Source: Saccharina japonica
Taxonomy: Eukaryota > Sar > Phaeophyceae > Laminariales > Laminariaceae
Assembly: GCA_008828725.1 (NCBI GenBank)
Contig: MEHQ01002813.1
Coordinates: 126,424-190,423 of the forward strand
DNA: 64,000 bases
Direction of reading: 5' to 3'
Numbering within the stretch: the first letter of the stretch is position 1; every line of letters starts with the position of its first letter. The position numbers and the translations under genes were made by a program. The notes beneath the pieces are model-generated. The model saw nothing but the letters and a program-made list of their open reading frames with translations, did not search any database and was not told the DNA's origin. Shown one piece after another: positions 1 to 11,975 of the stretch.

Positions 1-955
1 GAGGTCCCGCCGCATTCAGGGACGATATCTTCCCACCCCCTGATCAGAAATCCTTTCAAACATCTGCAATCCCAACAGCCCGGGGACAAAAAGGGTTTCC
101 CTGAATCGATGTCGCCCCTCAAGATGCGGACGCCCCACCCCCACTCACTGATTGCTGATTTTGCTGGGTCTCATGGAGCCGGCGCGCGGCGAGAGTTGCC
201 CCGGTCCCGCCGCACCCGGGGATGGTAAGGTCCCATCTCCAGATCATGAGTCCTTCCACACATCTACACTCCAACAGCCCGGGGACGAAAACGGATACCC
301 CCCGGGTCGATACCGCCCGCAAGGCGTGGAAACCCCACCCCTATACTCGCTGATTGCTGATTTGTCTGGGTCTCATGGAGCCAGCGCGCGGCGAGATTTT
401 CCCTCGGGGCAACGGCGAGGTCCCGTCGCACCCGGGGATGATACTGTTCCATCCCGTGATCAGAAATCCTTCCACACATCTAAACTCGAACAACCCGGGG
501 ACGAAAAAAACATCCCTCGGGTCGATACCGCTCCGCGTGGTGTGGAAACCCCAACCACACCGGCTGATTTGTGATTTGGCTGGGGCTCATCATAGAGCCA
601 GCGCGCGGCGAGATTGTCCCCTCGAGATAACGGCAAGGTTCCGCCGCACCCCGGGACGAAAAACGTCTCATCCCGTAACCATAAATCGTTCCATACATTT
701 ACAACTCCAACAACCTGAGGACGAAAACGAGTATTCCCTGGGTCCATACTGCCCCGAAATGTATGGAAAATCTCAACCCCACTGACACAGATTTCAAGCT
801 TGACCGGGGCTCATGGTCGATGTCCCGTCGCAGCCAGGGATGACATGGCCACATCTCCGGATCAGGAATATCCTTCCATACATGTACAACTCCAACAACC
901 CGGGGGCGGAAACAGACATCCCTCGGGTCAACACTGTCCCGCACGGTGGTCCTTA
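1..955. repeat. Satellite-like tandem array, unit about 205 bp
   Basis: About four to five diverged head-to-tail units. The landmark 'gctgggtctcatggagcc' recurs near 160 and 365, in altered form near 575 and, more decayed, near 800. A second landmark, 'cccggggacgaaaa', recurs once per unit. The array runs off the left edge of the window and its last unit fades near 955. Long frames on both strands (for example 152-574 and 354-785) exist because the GC-rich unit has few stops and show no protein family, so I do not call them genes. Confidence 0.8.
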
Positions 956-2617
956 CATTTCCGTTGAGAGTGGTATATCACAACACACTACGACTACTAC
1001 AGTATTACCTTGACCAGGCACTTACATACCTATATGTGATATGTAGCGCGACGAATGACCGAATGACACGCGTTCCCAAGGGGTTTTCAAAGAGATGCGA
1101 AGGCGTGTTCTGGGAGGGGATATGGTTTTGCGGTATATTGACGGCCAAAACCAGTGACGGACCGACGTGACATATCGTGACGGCGCATCGTACCGTGAGA
1201 CGTCATTCCGCATCTTGGGTCACAAGCGATATTTAGGCCGTTGGAGTTCGGCATCGTCGACGTTGGTACATACCTTGTTTCAACTACAGTAATCATCATA
1301 CTGAAGCAAACAGTGTACCTCTGTAGCAGATAAAGGCATATCGTATATACAGGTACGTGTGCAAGCACATATCATACTCGTAGTCTCGTAGTATGGAGGT
1401 GTTTACTGTTTACTCGTGAGTAGCCTGAACGCTGATCTCGAACTTTTAATACACCCAGTTTTGATTGGTCGTTATTCCCCCGCACTTGGAGCAATTGTGA
1501 TTGGTCAATCTGGAGTAAGCACGCCGTACCAACACCCTCGAATGCCACATCACACATCACAGAAGAGAGAGCAGGTGCCCGGAACGAATCCAGCCGTACA
1601 ACTCTTTCCTCCGTCCTACTCGCACCATCCGCTGTTCTTCTTCTTCCATCAGCCGAACGAAACTCGTCAGTCTTCTCCTGCTGTTTTTGCCGACGTGTTG
1701 CGTGCCACCACTGCTGTTACCCTTCTGGGCCATCACAACATCCACCCGGTGAGGAAACAGACCTGCCCCCAACGAACGCAAAACGCCAAACTGGGTATCG
1801 TTGCAAGGCTGCATATGTACAGGATAATTCATGCTGCAGCACATACGCTGTAGCACCTACTGTATGGTACCTGGCACTACAAACAGTACGTGACATGCTA
1901 ATACAGCAGTAAACTTGATACATACACGAGCTTCGGTGCCTGTTGTGTGTACGAACAGTGGGCGATATCTTGCTAGTTTGTGCACGCGGGGCAGGGAGAC
2001 TGCAAGGAAGTGCATTCTGCTGTAGCACTTGTAGTCATACCTGGTATGTCGTGGTGGTGCAGGTGCAGTTCTGTTGTATAATATTGCTACGGTAAATAGT
2101 GAGTCATACCGGTTATGAGCGGTGAAGGAGGGCGCATTTGCAGTAGATGGCCTCTCGGTTGTCGAAATTCACACTTCAGCTTGCTTCAGCCGTGATGTGT
2201 GAGAGCGAAATATTTTGGCAGGGACGATGGATTTCGAGAAGGCTCGTACGTACGCTTTTCAGGAAAAAGACAATGCATTTCAGGGAACAAGTCCGTCTTG
2301 GCTTGAGCCCTTTCATGCCGCGCAAGAAGCACGAGGCTTGGTTTACATTACCGCACACAACTTAACCACATCGTGCATACAGCAGCAGTCCTGTTTCACG
2401 ACATACCGATGGGCCACGTACGTACACACTCCACATCCAACTTTAAGTACATACGTACAGCAGCACGGGACGCACAATAGTATCTTTTGACCTTTGGACA
2501 GGGGCCGATATCCAGTAGGCCGAACGCCGAAACGTTGAAATGCTTCCAAACCTGTTTTTGTTTTCACTTTTCACCTACCATAGGTTTACGACCGCATCAG
2601 ATCCCGCTCAAACCAAG
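956..2617. other. No confident gene; upstream region of ankyrin gene A
   Basis: Only short overlapping frames with no recognisable domain. Includes two copies of the TACTGTAG-type octamer (near 990 and 1279). The last part, with a pyrimidine-rich stretch and CAG at about 2610, could hold a 5' untranslated exon or an intron end ahead of the ATG at 2618. I see no promoter motif I would defend. Confidence 0.5.
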
Positions 2618-4490
2618 ATGGAGCTCGCCGGGTCGACTACTGAAGGCACAGCTGCAGCCCAGCCGCTTAAGAGGCTCAACGATCACCGGAGGCTCGTTGC
2701 CACAATATTCCCGAAGTCCAAAAAAGTCCGTGACGATCAGGACGAGGTGTTTCATTGCGCCGCATCACAAGGCATGCTCTCCTCTGTTATAGCGTTGCTA
2801 GCAGCCGATGAAAACAAATCCTGCGATCTGCCCGACCGATTCGGCCGCACCCCGCTTCACTGGGCTGCCGAGCAAGGACGCCGCAACGTGGTCCTCGCGC
2901 TGCTTAGAGCGGGAGCATGTGTCGACCCTCGAAGCCAGCGTGAAGCTACCCCAATCATGCTGGCAGCGTCTAGGGGACACGGGGGAGTTGTTGGACTGCT
3001 GCTTCAATACTGCGCTGGCGAATCAGACCTTGGGCCCTTTAACCGCTATCGCCGTTACCGCGGCATGGGGCCCTGGGGGGGCACCGCCCTCCACTGCGCC
3101 GCTGAAGGGGGACATTTGAAAGTGGTAGAACTTCTGCTTGATGCGGGATTCGACAAGGGACAACACGATGGGAGTGAGTTATACTCCAGTAGAAGTATCC
3201 GCTAGACAATCGCACTCCACGTCACCGGCGGTCACACACCTCCTTCTGCCTAGCGACATGGGAGGCCAACTTCTTTATTCCTACGCGGGGGGTGAATTGA
3301 TTCGCAACGTGGCAACCGTGTCCGGCCTCATTGAAGGCGGCGCATTCCTTGACTGGCAGAATGGGACCGGAGAAACGCCGCTGTACCGAGCTGCGCACCT
3401 TAATCACGACACCATCGTGAGCCTGTTGCTGAACGCAGGCGCCGACCCGAGCCTTGGCGATTGCCTTGGTATCTCTCCGCTACATGGCGCCGCCGGCAAC
3501 GGGTGCGGAAAGACGGTATATGATATACTTGCTGCCGGAGCATACGTGGATCAAGTAGCGCTCACCGGCCACAGCCCGCTTCACAAGGCCGTTATTAAGG
3601 ACAGTGTCGACGTTGTTAACCTCTTGTTGAACGCGGGGGCCTCCACGGAGCACCGTGATACCACCCACGGCCAGACACCACTGTCCTGGGCTTGCGAAGG
3701 CCGCCTCGCTCCTATAGTCCGCCTCTTGGTTGAAGCTGGGGCTGATGTGGAGTCGAAATCTTCGGCCGGACTGACACCTCTACACTGGGCGTGTCGGCTC
3801 AACGACGTCGAGAGCGTGGAGGTCTTGCTCAACGGTGGGGCAGATCCTGGTGTGGTTGACCAGGCGGCAGCAAGTGATGGCATGGAAATGTCGTCGTGTA
3901 GCAGCGTTTCGAGCGCCTCGGCGCCTGTTGCCTCGCTGCCTGTCGCCATCGACGTAATTGGTCTAGGCTACCCACTTGACCGCATGCAGGAGCGGACAAA
4001 CCCCTTCAGAGACGGCTGGTTGAAGTTGGCATCCAAAAGGTTGGATCAATTCGCAGTGAGGCGCATCGAGCCGGCTCTCCAGCGCGCAAGGAAAGAGTGC
4101 TCCTGGCGCCGCCGTGGTTGGTTAGTCATCCTTGCGAGCAGGTGTGATGCGAGGGGTTTGGTCGGGGCTCGGGAAAAGGGGTGGGCGGAACGTCTCGGTG
4201 GTTCCAGTTATCTTCCTCCGGACTGCGCCAGCTTCAATGATACCTCTGACTCTTGCCATCTCCTAGAGGAACTGTTAGACGTGCAGCACCATGCGGGCAA
4301 ACGTTCGAGGAATATCGATAACGGCATGGGGATCGCAGGAGCAGCGTCTCGTCAGCACGGCCATACGAGTGGCCAAATTGGAACCGAGGAGAGTGTTGGA
4401 GAAATTCGCGTTTCTGCGGTTGTTGTTGCTCTGCTCGAGCTCGCAGCAACCGAAGCGGGCGTATTTCGCAGAGTGATAGTGTTTATCTGA
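2618..4490 (+). CDS. Ankyrin-repeat protein A, two exons
   Basis: Encodes an ankyrin-repeat protein, a family that acts as a protein-binding scaffold; the partner is unknown. Repeats are visible as TPLHWAAEQG, ATPIMLAASRGH, TALHCAAEGGHLKVVELLLDAG, TPLYRAAHLNHD, SPLHGAAGNG, SPLHKAVIKD, TPLSWACEGR and TPLHWACRLNDVESVEVLLNGGADP, so about eight to nine units fill roughly the first two thirds. The tail has a basic stretch with CSWRRRGWLVIL and ends VFRRVIVFI, which resembles the C-terminus of large brown-algal ankyrin families (from memory, not searched). Two open frames overlap near 3138-3205. A GTGAGT donor at 3174 and an AG at 3264 join them in phase and keep the repeat register, giving about 593 aa. 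I prefer the ATG at 2618 (context accaagATGg) to the in-frame ATG at 2540. The intron is inferred; a frameshift is the alternative. Confidence 0.8.
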
Positions 4491-5684
4491 TTACAGCGAA
4501 TCAAGCGCACCGCAAAGGTTTGCCGGTACGGATGGAAAGGTCGATCGTCGATTGTGCGGAGAACGGTCGTGCCTTTGACCCTACGCGCAACATTATAGTA
4601 GTAGTGGAGGAGTGCTGACGTAGCGTATTGCCAGATACACTGTTCTAGTGTGTTTCTACATACACACGGGTCAGTAAGTGTTGAAACTGTAAGTCGTTCA
4701 ACTATGTTCAAGCACGCCAGTAGCGATTTTACACCGTCAATCGCAGCTAGCAGTGATACCCGAAATAAATTCGATATAGAGAAATCGAGCCCCCATTGTA
4801 TGTACGAGCAGCAGAGCGGGGAAGTTTCTACGAGGTATCGAAGTGTGGTGGTTGTACAAGCTTGCCTTGGATGCAGTGTGGAGCGACACCCTACGACTAA
4901 CAATGCGGCATCGTGTAAGAGCCCGCGGCACTGCAGTTAGAAGCATATGATTTTGTGTGACTGGCAGGGTTTTGAAGGTTGTCAAGCACGAGGGGGGGAT
5001 CTTGAGCAATGATGTGGAGGTGTGTGTGGTATATGGCAATTGATGGTACCATATGACCACGGGATATACGCCCGAGATAATGGAACGAACGTGGTGGCCA
5101 TCAAAGCTATCGCGGATGCACCGCCGTTCATGGTATGTGAGTCTTGATGGCACGTGAACGAAGCAGCCCCGCCGGCCAACCAAGCATTGAACTTGACAGG
5201 AAGCACGGGCGACACAAAATGAGTGAGCATCTTGTCCCGGTTCATGGACGATTTCGCATACCACTGATTGGGCAGATGCAAGCTTGAAGCCCCTCTCGGT
5301 TTGACATGCAGTATTTCTGCGGACGATGCTCACTCCTACACCTGCCCGTCTGGAGAAGAGTTAACACAGCTAAACGTATTAACACTCTTACTGAAGTCAC
5401 GACTAGCGAGAACACTCAAGGATTCCCCGATCATCCTTTGGTTTTGCACCCCACTGTGTGTTTGCAACTCCCTCCCGCGTGTCAGCACCCTTGTGCATCT
5501 TGGTGAAGCACACTGTTGTGCCAGGAGACCGAGGCTCCCCGGGTTGACCGCATTGCACGATAACGTATTTCACGGTCTCGAAAGCGATTGTTCCATTCTA
5601 TGTAGCTGTACCATGTTTGGTCCTGGTGACCACCCTGTACGTAAGCGGCTGCGATAGTAGGTACTGTACACCAAGTCTCATGGA
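4491..5684. other. No confident gene
   Basis: Downstream of ankyrin gene A. A minus-strand frame (4982-5281, 99 aa) and an overlapping one (4737-5333) look mildly coding-like, as does a plus-strand frame at 5268-5657, but none has a family signature and they conflict with each other. May be decayed coding DNA. Confidence 0.4.
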
Positions 5685-6389
5685 AGTCCCTTGTGAGTCC
5701 CGGAGATATACAATATTTCCATGCCGCTTCCATGGAATTTTAGAGTTCCAGTTGGAGTCCCATGGGTCTGCCATGTGACTTCCCTGGGATTATTGTTTCC
5801 CCACAGGATATTTACGATACTTCCATCGGCTACAGTTTTCTTTCGTGGCTCTCATCGGACTATCGTGTTCCATGGGACTGACAATGCCCCCACGAGACGG
5901 GGACTTGAATGGGGCTCCCATCGGAAGTCCATTGGACTTCCATGGGACTTGGACGGGACTAAAGTTTCATAATGAAACTGCTAAGGACTTAAATCGTGCG
6001 CGCATGGGACTCTAGCGTTCCCGCGAAGCTCTCATGAGACTACGCTGCTCCGATTGGACGTTTATGAGACTCCCGTGGGGCCTCCATACTTTCATGGTAA
6101 TCCCGTGGAACTTTGATTGCTCTTCCGTGGGACTCTTACGGAGCTTCCACTGGCTTCCCATGGGACTTCGATGGAAACACAATGGGACGTCAAAAATACT
6201 CCCATCAGACATCCATGGGACTACAGTCTTTCCGCGGGGCCTCTATGGGACTATTATACTGTTTCCATGGACATTCCATGGGGCTTCCATGTAATTACCA
6301 TGCGACTTCCCTGAGACGTCCATGCTTATGGGACTTGCGTGGAACTCCCATGGCCCGATAGTATCTCCATGGGACTACAGCATCCTCAC
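5685..6389. repeat. Palindromic minisatellite P1, left part (TCCATGGGAC core)
   Basis: Dozens of diverged copies of a short unit built round CCATGG, usually in the form 'cttccatgggact', spaced about 10-25 bp. The NcoI-type palindrome recurs throughout. The array resumes after an inserted MITE, at 6907-7112. I could not identify TIRs at its outer edges. Confidence 0.8.
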
Positions 6390-6906
6390 ATGCGTGGCCG
6401 GGACCCGCTAGCTTGCACCATGTGGGGGTAACAAAGCCCTGGTGAGGACACTGACCATTGTAGCACACCAGTACGCGTACCGAATTGAGATGTTGTCGAC
6501 ACCTTGAGGGGGGTTTGCTAGAGACATTGTTCGATGTCTCCCCAAGGAGTTTTTCACCCCCGCATTGTGCAAGGGGGGGGGGTTCCTGGCCACCTGTATG
6601 GGACCCCCACGGGACTTCCATGGACGTATGCCATGGTAGAGGTACACCATGTTGCAGAGTTTTCTGAGGGTCCGCACTTGAGGAGCTCTATACTATGAGT
6701 AAGTCATCCAACACCTGATTGTGGAGGAAAATAAAAGTGCTTTGATATCCGATGAGCAATACCATGGCCTAGCTATACAATGAAATATATGGCAACACAA
6801 TAATGAAGATACCGACGCTTTTGGGTTAAGGGGCCCGATCATTCAGAAACCGTTTCAGCCAAAAAAAAGTATACCTTATACCATATACCTCTATCGTACC
6901 ACGCGT
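6390..6906 (+). mobile_element. MITE of family M, copy M1, inside array P1
   Basis: Shares an ordered set of blocks with the copies at 17768, 28399, 55918 and 57923: 'cttgaggagctctata', 'aaaataaaa', 'atggcctag', 'tatggcaacacaa', 'gggttaagg' and a right end near 'ctctatcgta'. It carries about 200 extra bases (6430-6600), part of which also occurs inverted at 13080-13150. It splits the P1 palindromic array, so it is younger than the array. No coding capacity. The left boundary is approximate. Confidence 0.65.
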
Positions 6907-7112
6907 TCATAGGACCTCCTTGCTTCCGGGGGAAGGGACTACGGTGTTTCCATGGGACGTCCCTGGCACTTTCGTGTTGGGACCCCAGTGGTTCCAGGCG
7001 ACTTCCATGATAATTCCACGGGACTTCCGTGGGACTTCCATAGGGTTTTCATGGTATTATAGTGCTTCCATGGGATTTCCATGGCACTTCAGTGGGCTTC
7101 CATGGATTTTCC
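6907..7112. repeat. Palindromic minisatellite P1, right part
   Basis: Same CCATGG-centred units as 5685-6389, for example 'tttccatgggacgtccc' and 'cttccatgggatttccatgg'. Continuation of the array beyond the inserted MITE. Confidence 0.75.
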
Positions 7113-8407
7113 ATAAAACCACCCCCGAGCAATGAATATATTAGTGTGCAAGCGACATAAAATGCATAAAAAATAGCGATCGCGCTCCGGCACACACAAC
7201 GCAACTTGTCCGGCATGCGTGACGTGCCCCAAGCGGCCCGTGCTCGGTCCTCGCCATCGACAGCCTGATCCCGCCTGATACTTAGCGCTTGCCGATTCGA
7301 ATGAACACCCACGCAAACATTCTGTCTGTTGACCCAAACAATTCCGCCACACATGATCACATGACGAGCGTACTTTTCCTTACAAACGTGGGGGCATACA
7401 CCCCGTAGTGTATTAGACCAACGCTCGGGTCCAACACCCTCTGCCCAAAAGAGCGCTCTCCTCCCGAACGCCTCCCTACACTGCTGGCTTGACGGCTGCT
7501 TGGAAACCATCTCCTAGATGTCTGGTAGTCTGTGCACCCGAAGACTATCCTTTGGAGCGTTATTCTTTCGGGAAATCTCATTTCTCACTCCCGAAACGAA
7601 AAATTCTGCCATGGACGCATGGACACGTCCATCTGAATGGCCAATTCTTCCGTGCTTATGTACGAAGCTGCAGTATAGCTTTCCCGCTTCGCTGGAGCTT
7701 AAATGGTCATTTCTTTCGCCTTAAACATATTATGCCCATCACTTGCCCATCAACATTTATTTGCCTATCGTCAATCGTGGCTCAATCAGCACCTTGATTC
7801 CAAAGCAATGCAACAAGTGCACATCCCGCCCCTATAAAGATCCTTGCCAACGAATTAAATAAAATTATTATAAATACGACGTAATAGGAGCTGCATACCT
7901 GGTACCTACAGTATTTTATATTTTGAAGTTGTGTGGGATAATTATATCGCGCGTGCTGCGGATTTGACGTTTATTCGATTAATTTGCTATTTATGTATTC
8001 ATGAGACCATAATGTGTGATGGTATCACGTAGCTATGAGGAGATGCAATACATACGTATTATTATGAGTAGATAGACAAATACGTACTTAGTATGCGATC
8101 AGGTGACGTGCTAGATACGGAAACGTCTCCGTAGATCGTACATGTATGAAGATACATGGATAGTGGGATCAGCCTGGTGTTTGGCTGAGCCTACATATAA
8201 TATATCATGAGGTGTGCGAGAACGTTAATCTAACTCCAGGGCACGTGCATTAATTAAACTAAATAAAGACTTGAATAAGCGTGAATTAATTATTTGTAAC
8301 CACAAGGCCATTTTATTTTTCATAAGTAGAAGGTAATTGAAAAATAGGAGGGGGCTCAACCTTTTGACAACTGCTTTTTTTCTTCTAATAGTCTAATTCC
8401 CAGTCTT
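7113..8407. other. No confident gene; AT-rich in its second half
   Basis: Short frames near 7357-7797 show no known domain. From about 7850 to 8390 the sequence is AT-rich, unlike its neighbours, and has no open frame worth calling. Confidence 0.5.
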
Positions 8408-8980
8408 CACAGGTTGTCCGAGTACCTTGGAGTAAAGTCCCGAGTATTGGAGATAAATGACTTCACGTACTTCGTGTACTCGGAGTATTTCGGGGTTCGA
8501 TACTCCGGATACTGCTCGTACTCGGAGTATTTCGGGTATGAACACTCTCGATACTGCTTTACTCGGAGTATTTCGGGGTCCGATACTGCGGGTACTCCTT
8601 GTACTCCGAGTATTTGGGGCTTCAGTACTGCTCATACTCCAAGTACTCCGAGTATTCAGGCCGCTAATACTCTTATACTCCTAAGTACTCGGAGTACGAA
8701 ATGTACTCGATACTCGGAGTATTTCGGTCTCCAATACTCTCGATACTCGGAGTACTCCGAGTAATTTAGATGTTTTTACTCCGAGTATTGCTTGTACTCG
8801 AGTATAAGTACTGCTCATACTCCCAGTACTCGGAGTATTTGGGCCTTCAGTACTGCTCATACTCCAAGTACTCCGAGTATTTAGGCCACCAGTACTCTAA
8901 TACTCTCAGTACTCGGAGTACGAAAAATACTCGATACTCCGAGTATACTCGGAGTATCGAGCATACTCGGACAATCTGTG
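8408..8980. repeat. Palindromic minisatellite P2 (TACTCGGAGTA) with inverted ends
   Basis: A run of roughly 42-bp units, each with one or two copies of the palindromes TACTCGGAGTA or TACTCCGAGTA followed by 'tttcggg' and a variable stretch. The ends are inverted repeats: CACAGGTTGTCCGAGTA at 8408-8424 and its complement (one mismatch) at 8964-8980. This gives it the outline of a TIR element whose interior is a palindrome array. Because 42 is a multiple of three, frames stay open (8414-8764, 8770-9045) and read as repeated SEYFG; I regard these as by-products of the repeat. Confidence 0.8.
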
Positions 8981-10149
8981 CAGTGTTTCATCCAAACAAA
9001 CAGACACAAACAAAAGGGGGGGGTGGGGCAAAGGGGGCGAGGTGATTTCTAGTTTTCGTATCCAGTATATACCAGGCACGTATATACATCGTACGTATAT
9101 CTGGGGTTTGAGTTGGAACTGCTCTGACTGCTACTGTGTCAGGCTGTGTATTTGAGTACTCGTAACATATTTCTAATTGTCAGTTGCAACTTGAAACTGC
9201 AACTTACTGTGTGTTATTGTTGTGTAATCTTCAAGCCCACATTCAGAAGGGTTTTTACGGGATAATTAGGCGCTTGCGCGGGCTAGAGGGCTCCGCTCAA
9301 GGGTGGCCCCTTGCATTTTGCAACAGCAGACCAGATACGTACGAGTAGAAAGACGATCAGGACAGACGACAAAGAGAGGACTGCTCCCCTGGATTTGAAA
9401 ACAGTCGCCATGGCAACAGCGGGCTTGGACAGCGCGATTACGAAGTCCTTTCTCATCGCCGGTGGCACTGCTGGCTGTTCCCTGTTGTTATCGGTGAGGC
9501 CTGATTATGGTGTTGCATACAACGCTCAGTTTTTTAGTTTTTTAGTTTTTTTGGAAAGGCGCAGTAAGCAGTTGATGCGTGGATAACTCGCCGACTTGCC
9601 CCCCTTCTCCATTTGCCGTGTTTTATACCTCCTTCTGGAGTACGCTACTATAGCTGTAGTGCTTTGTACTTTACTGTACGTAGTATAGGCGCACCAAAAC
9701 AAAAATACGCTACAATACTGTAGTACTTATGCACTTCAGACGCGCTCCTTAGAAACGCGCTCAGCGGAAAGCGCGCCACGGAGTACTACTTAATAGTACA
9801 GCAGCAGCAGTAAATCCTACCATACCGGGCATATGTAGCACAATGGCATATCTGTGCTCAACGCTGCGATAAGGTTCTGTGGTAAGGTGTGCTCATATTT
9901 CTGTATAGTTCGCCCGTGTTTTTCGTCGCGAGGCCCACATTGTGTATCCACAGAGGGCTCTCTACCGCTTGGTGCAGCGCTGCACGCAGTGCATGCCCGG
10001 AAGCTGTGGCTTTAGGCCTTTATTTGCATGCAGACAACGCACACATCCAACTTTTGATTGCTGACTTGCTAATTAGGAAGGCCACACGCGGTTGGATGTA
10101 GCACCGTGGCAGCAGCAGCAGAAGTGTGACCTACATTGCTTGGAATATC
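8981..10149. other. Mostly no gene; holds one possible first exon
   Basis: Apart from the candidate exon at 9410-9493, this stretch has only short frames. It includes TACTGTAG-type octamers near 9717 and a GC-rich leader-like segment at about 9270-9400. Confidence 0.4.
9410..9493 (+). CDS. Possible first coding exon, unknown protein
   Basis: ATG in a good context (gtcgccATGg) opens 28 codons, MATAGLDSAITKSFLIAGGT followed by AGCSLLLS, and ends exactly at a GTGAGG splice donor in phase 0. The peptide has an alanine/glycine-rich hydrophobic stretch that could be an N-terminal membrane or targeting segment. No downstream exon was found. It may be the start of a gene with long introns, or an orphan or captured exon. 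I do not recognise the protein. Confidence 0.3.
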
Positions 10150-10270
10150 ATGGGACGACCCATGGAATGACCCACGTGTTGTCCCAAAGGATAATCCAAG
10201 GGATGACCCACTCTAATGGGACAGCCCATGGGTTATCCCAGGGATGACGCACCCATGGACCCACGGATCT

Positions 10271-10391
10271 ACATTATTTGACTTTTCGTGGCACGTGTCG
10301 CGACATGTCGCGACGTGTCGCGACATGCCGCGACACGCCGCGGACGCTGCCGCGGTACGCCGCGACACGTGCCACGAAAAAGACAAATAAT
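10271..10391. mobile_element. Short TIR element with GTCGCGAC palindrome array
   Basis: Ends are inverted repeats: CATTATTTGACTTTTCGTGG on the left and CCACGAAAAAGACAAATAATG on the right, flanked on both sides by TA. The interior is a run of GTCGCGAC and relatives, so the whole element can fold on itself. The TIR start (CATTATTTGACTTTT) also begins the element at 60934, whose interior palindrome is different. Confidence 0.7.
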
Positions 10392-10416
10392 GTACATCCC
10401 TCCATGGACCATCCCA

Positions 10417-10766
10417 TTTTTTTTTTTTTTTTGTCCATCCCATTTATTATCTTCGCCCTTCCTTTCTCTCTCCTCCCTGGTCGTAACTCAGATCCGGGGT
10501 CACAAAGTAGGCTCCTCTCCCTCCTCCCCCACTACGGTTCTTGCCTTGCATTTTTATCGCGAGAAGACTTCAGCATTTCCTTCCCTCGTCGACTCGCATC
10601 GAATTGTGCCTACCCACGCTACTATTAATTGGCGCTCTCAGCAGTTGATTCCGTTTTTTATTTATTTTTGCAAATAAACTCAAAAGTCCGACCCACGTGA
10701 GATTCGAACTCCAGACATCAACGTTCAGAAGCGTTCGAGGTTACCTCTAGACCATCGGGGCGACCG
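10417..10766 (-). mobile_element. tRNA-derived SINE, copy 1
   Basis: On the minus strand the head reads GGTCGCCCCGATGGTCTAGA with an A-box-like TGGTCTAGAGG. About 45 bases on is a B box, GAGTTCGAATC. It continues through a body shared with the copy at 28001 ('gcaaggcaagaaccgtagtg', 'gtgaccccggatctga') and ends 'gataataaatgggatgg' with an A run of 16. The acceptor stem does not pair well, so this is a tRNA-derived SINE and not a tRNA gene. It lies within array P3. I could not see a clear target-site duplication. Confidence 0.8.
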
Positions 10767-11010
10767 ACATTACTTCGGGTTATCCCACGGTGAAACTCAC
10801 GGCAAGACCGGCGGGTGGCCCCATGGAGAATCCTACAGACCGATCCATGGGTTACATCCCATGGGATGCTTGGAATTCCGATGGGACGTTCCATAGGACA
10901 ATACCCATTCCATTGGACGTCTCATGGTAGAAATATAATCCACAATCTATATGAGACTACACATGGGAAGGCCCATGGGTTGTTCCATACGTCTAATCTC
11001 ATGGGTTGCC

Positions 11011-11779
11011 CCGTTACCCCTAGGCCACCAGTTGTAAGCTCGAGCATTTCGTCGAAACTTCGAAGCCCATCTTTGCATCTTTGCAAGCTGCGCGTTTGTG
11101 GCTTGTGGGCAGCCCAGCCCGTCAGTGGCTTCAGGTCGTTTGCCAACATACATACTACAGCAGTATGTACTGTATACTGTACGGTATCTCAATTGAGTGT
11201 TTCCCCGTTTCTCCGTTTTGCCATACCTGGTATACTTGTATACTATGTTCGAGGCGCTGACCGACCGACCTCGAGCCACACAGCACACAAATATTACGCT
11301 ATTAATAGTAGACCCACTCTATCAGGTCAATTCGTCCGAACACAATAGTATATGTTTATTTCAGACTATTTAATTTTAATTTTATTTATTTATTCCCCTC
11401 CCCCCCCACAAATAAACACACGATTCCTGAATTCTACAGCCTCAGATTGTGTCCCCCTCATACGGGATATACACCCTGCATGAGGACATATAAAACCCGT
11501 AAGTACGCGCGATCGAAGTATTACACTCGGCTAGCAAATATCAGTTTTGACGAAATCCTTAATCTCACAGCTGTTTTGTTTTTAAAATATACACCGTATA
11601 GCCCCCTGATAAGAAAGAGCCTCACGAGAAACCCAGCAAAAACAATCTAGGGAAATAAGAAAGTCGAGATCGGCTATACTGAAGTTAGTGTGGAACACAA
11701 CATTTCTCAAATATGAAACCTACTACTGCTGTAGACCACTGTTTCCGATTTCTTGTTAAAGGGCCGGTACGCCGGTACT
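11011..11779. other. No gene seen
   Basis: Short frames only. AT-rich around 11340-11430 with a C run. Several overlapping 'tactgta' motifs near 11150-11190. Confidence 0.5.
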
Positions 11780-11975
11780 ATGCTAACAATAAACGCCCGA
11801 CCCGAAATAAACGCCCCGGGGCGTACCCGGGGCGCTATGTTCACCGAAAAATAGCATAATCCGGAGTAAACGCCTCCTTCTTAAACACATAACGAAAAAC
11901 ACCCCGACCACAGATAGTAAACGCCCCCCGCCCCCCCTTCGAATTTTTGGGGTAAACGCCCCGGGGCGACGTTGG
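11780..11975. repeat. Interspersed TAAACGCC repeats
   Basis: Five copies of a TAAACGCC(CC) motif at uneven spacing, several next to CCCCGGGGCG palindromes. Looks like a degenerate minisatellite or the remains of a small transposon. No coding content is supported. Confidence 0.5.

Larger units (their letters stand above)
10150..11010. repeat. Palindromic minisatellite P3 (CCCATGGG), interrupted twice
   Basis: Loose array of CCCATGGG/CCCATGGAT-type units (10150-10265 and 10776-11010), for example 'atgggacagcccatggg' and 'acatcccatgggatg'. It is interrupted by the CGCG element at 10271-10391 and the SINE at 10417-10766. A few units lie between the two inserts, which shows both landed in the array. 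Confidence 0.65.

Noticed and set aside
152-785. Proteins encoded by the 205-bp satellite
   Set aside because: Frames change from unit to unit and are open on both strands; typical of GC-rich satellites.
8414-9045. Repetitive SEYFG-rich protein over array P2
   Set aside because: The 42-bp unit keeps the frame by arithmetic, and the palindromes explain the sequence better than selection on protein. No start context or conserved ends.
10681-10766. A tRNA gene on the minus strand
   Set aside because: A and B boxes are present, but the acceptor and T stems do not pair well and the sequence continues into a SINE body shared with two other copies.
5685-11010. CRISPR-like array in the CCATGG repeats
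   Set aside because: Units are diverged, spacing is irregular and there are no unique spacers of constant length; the host is eukaryotic.
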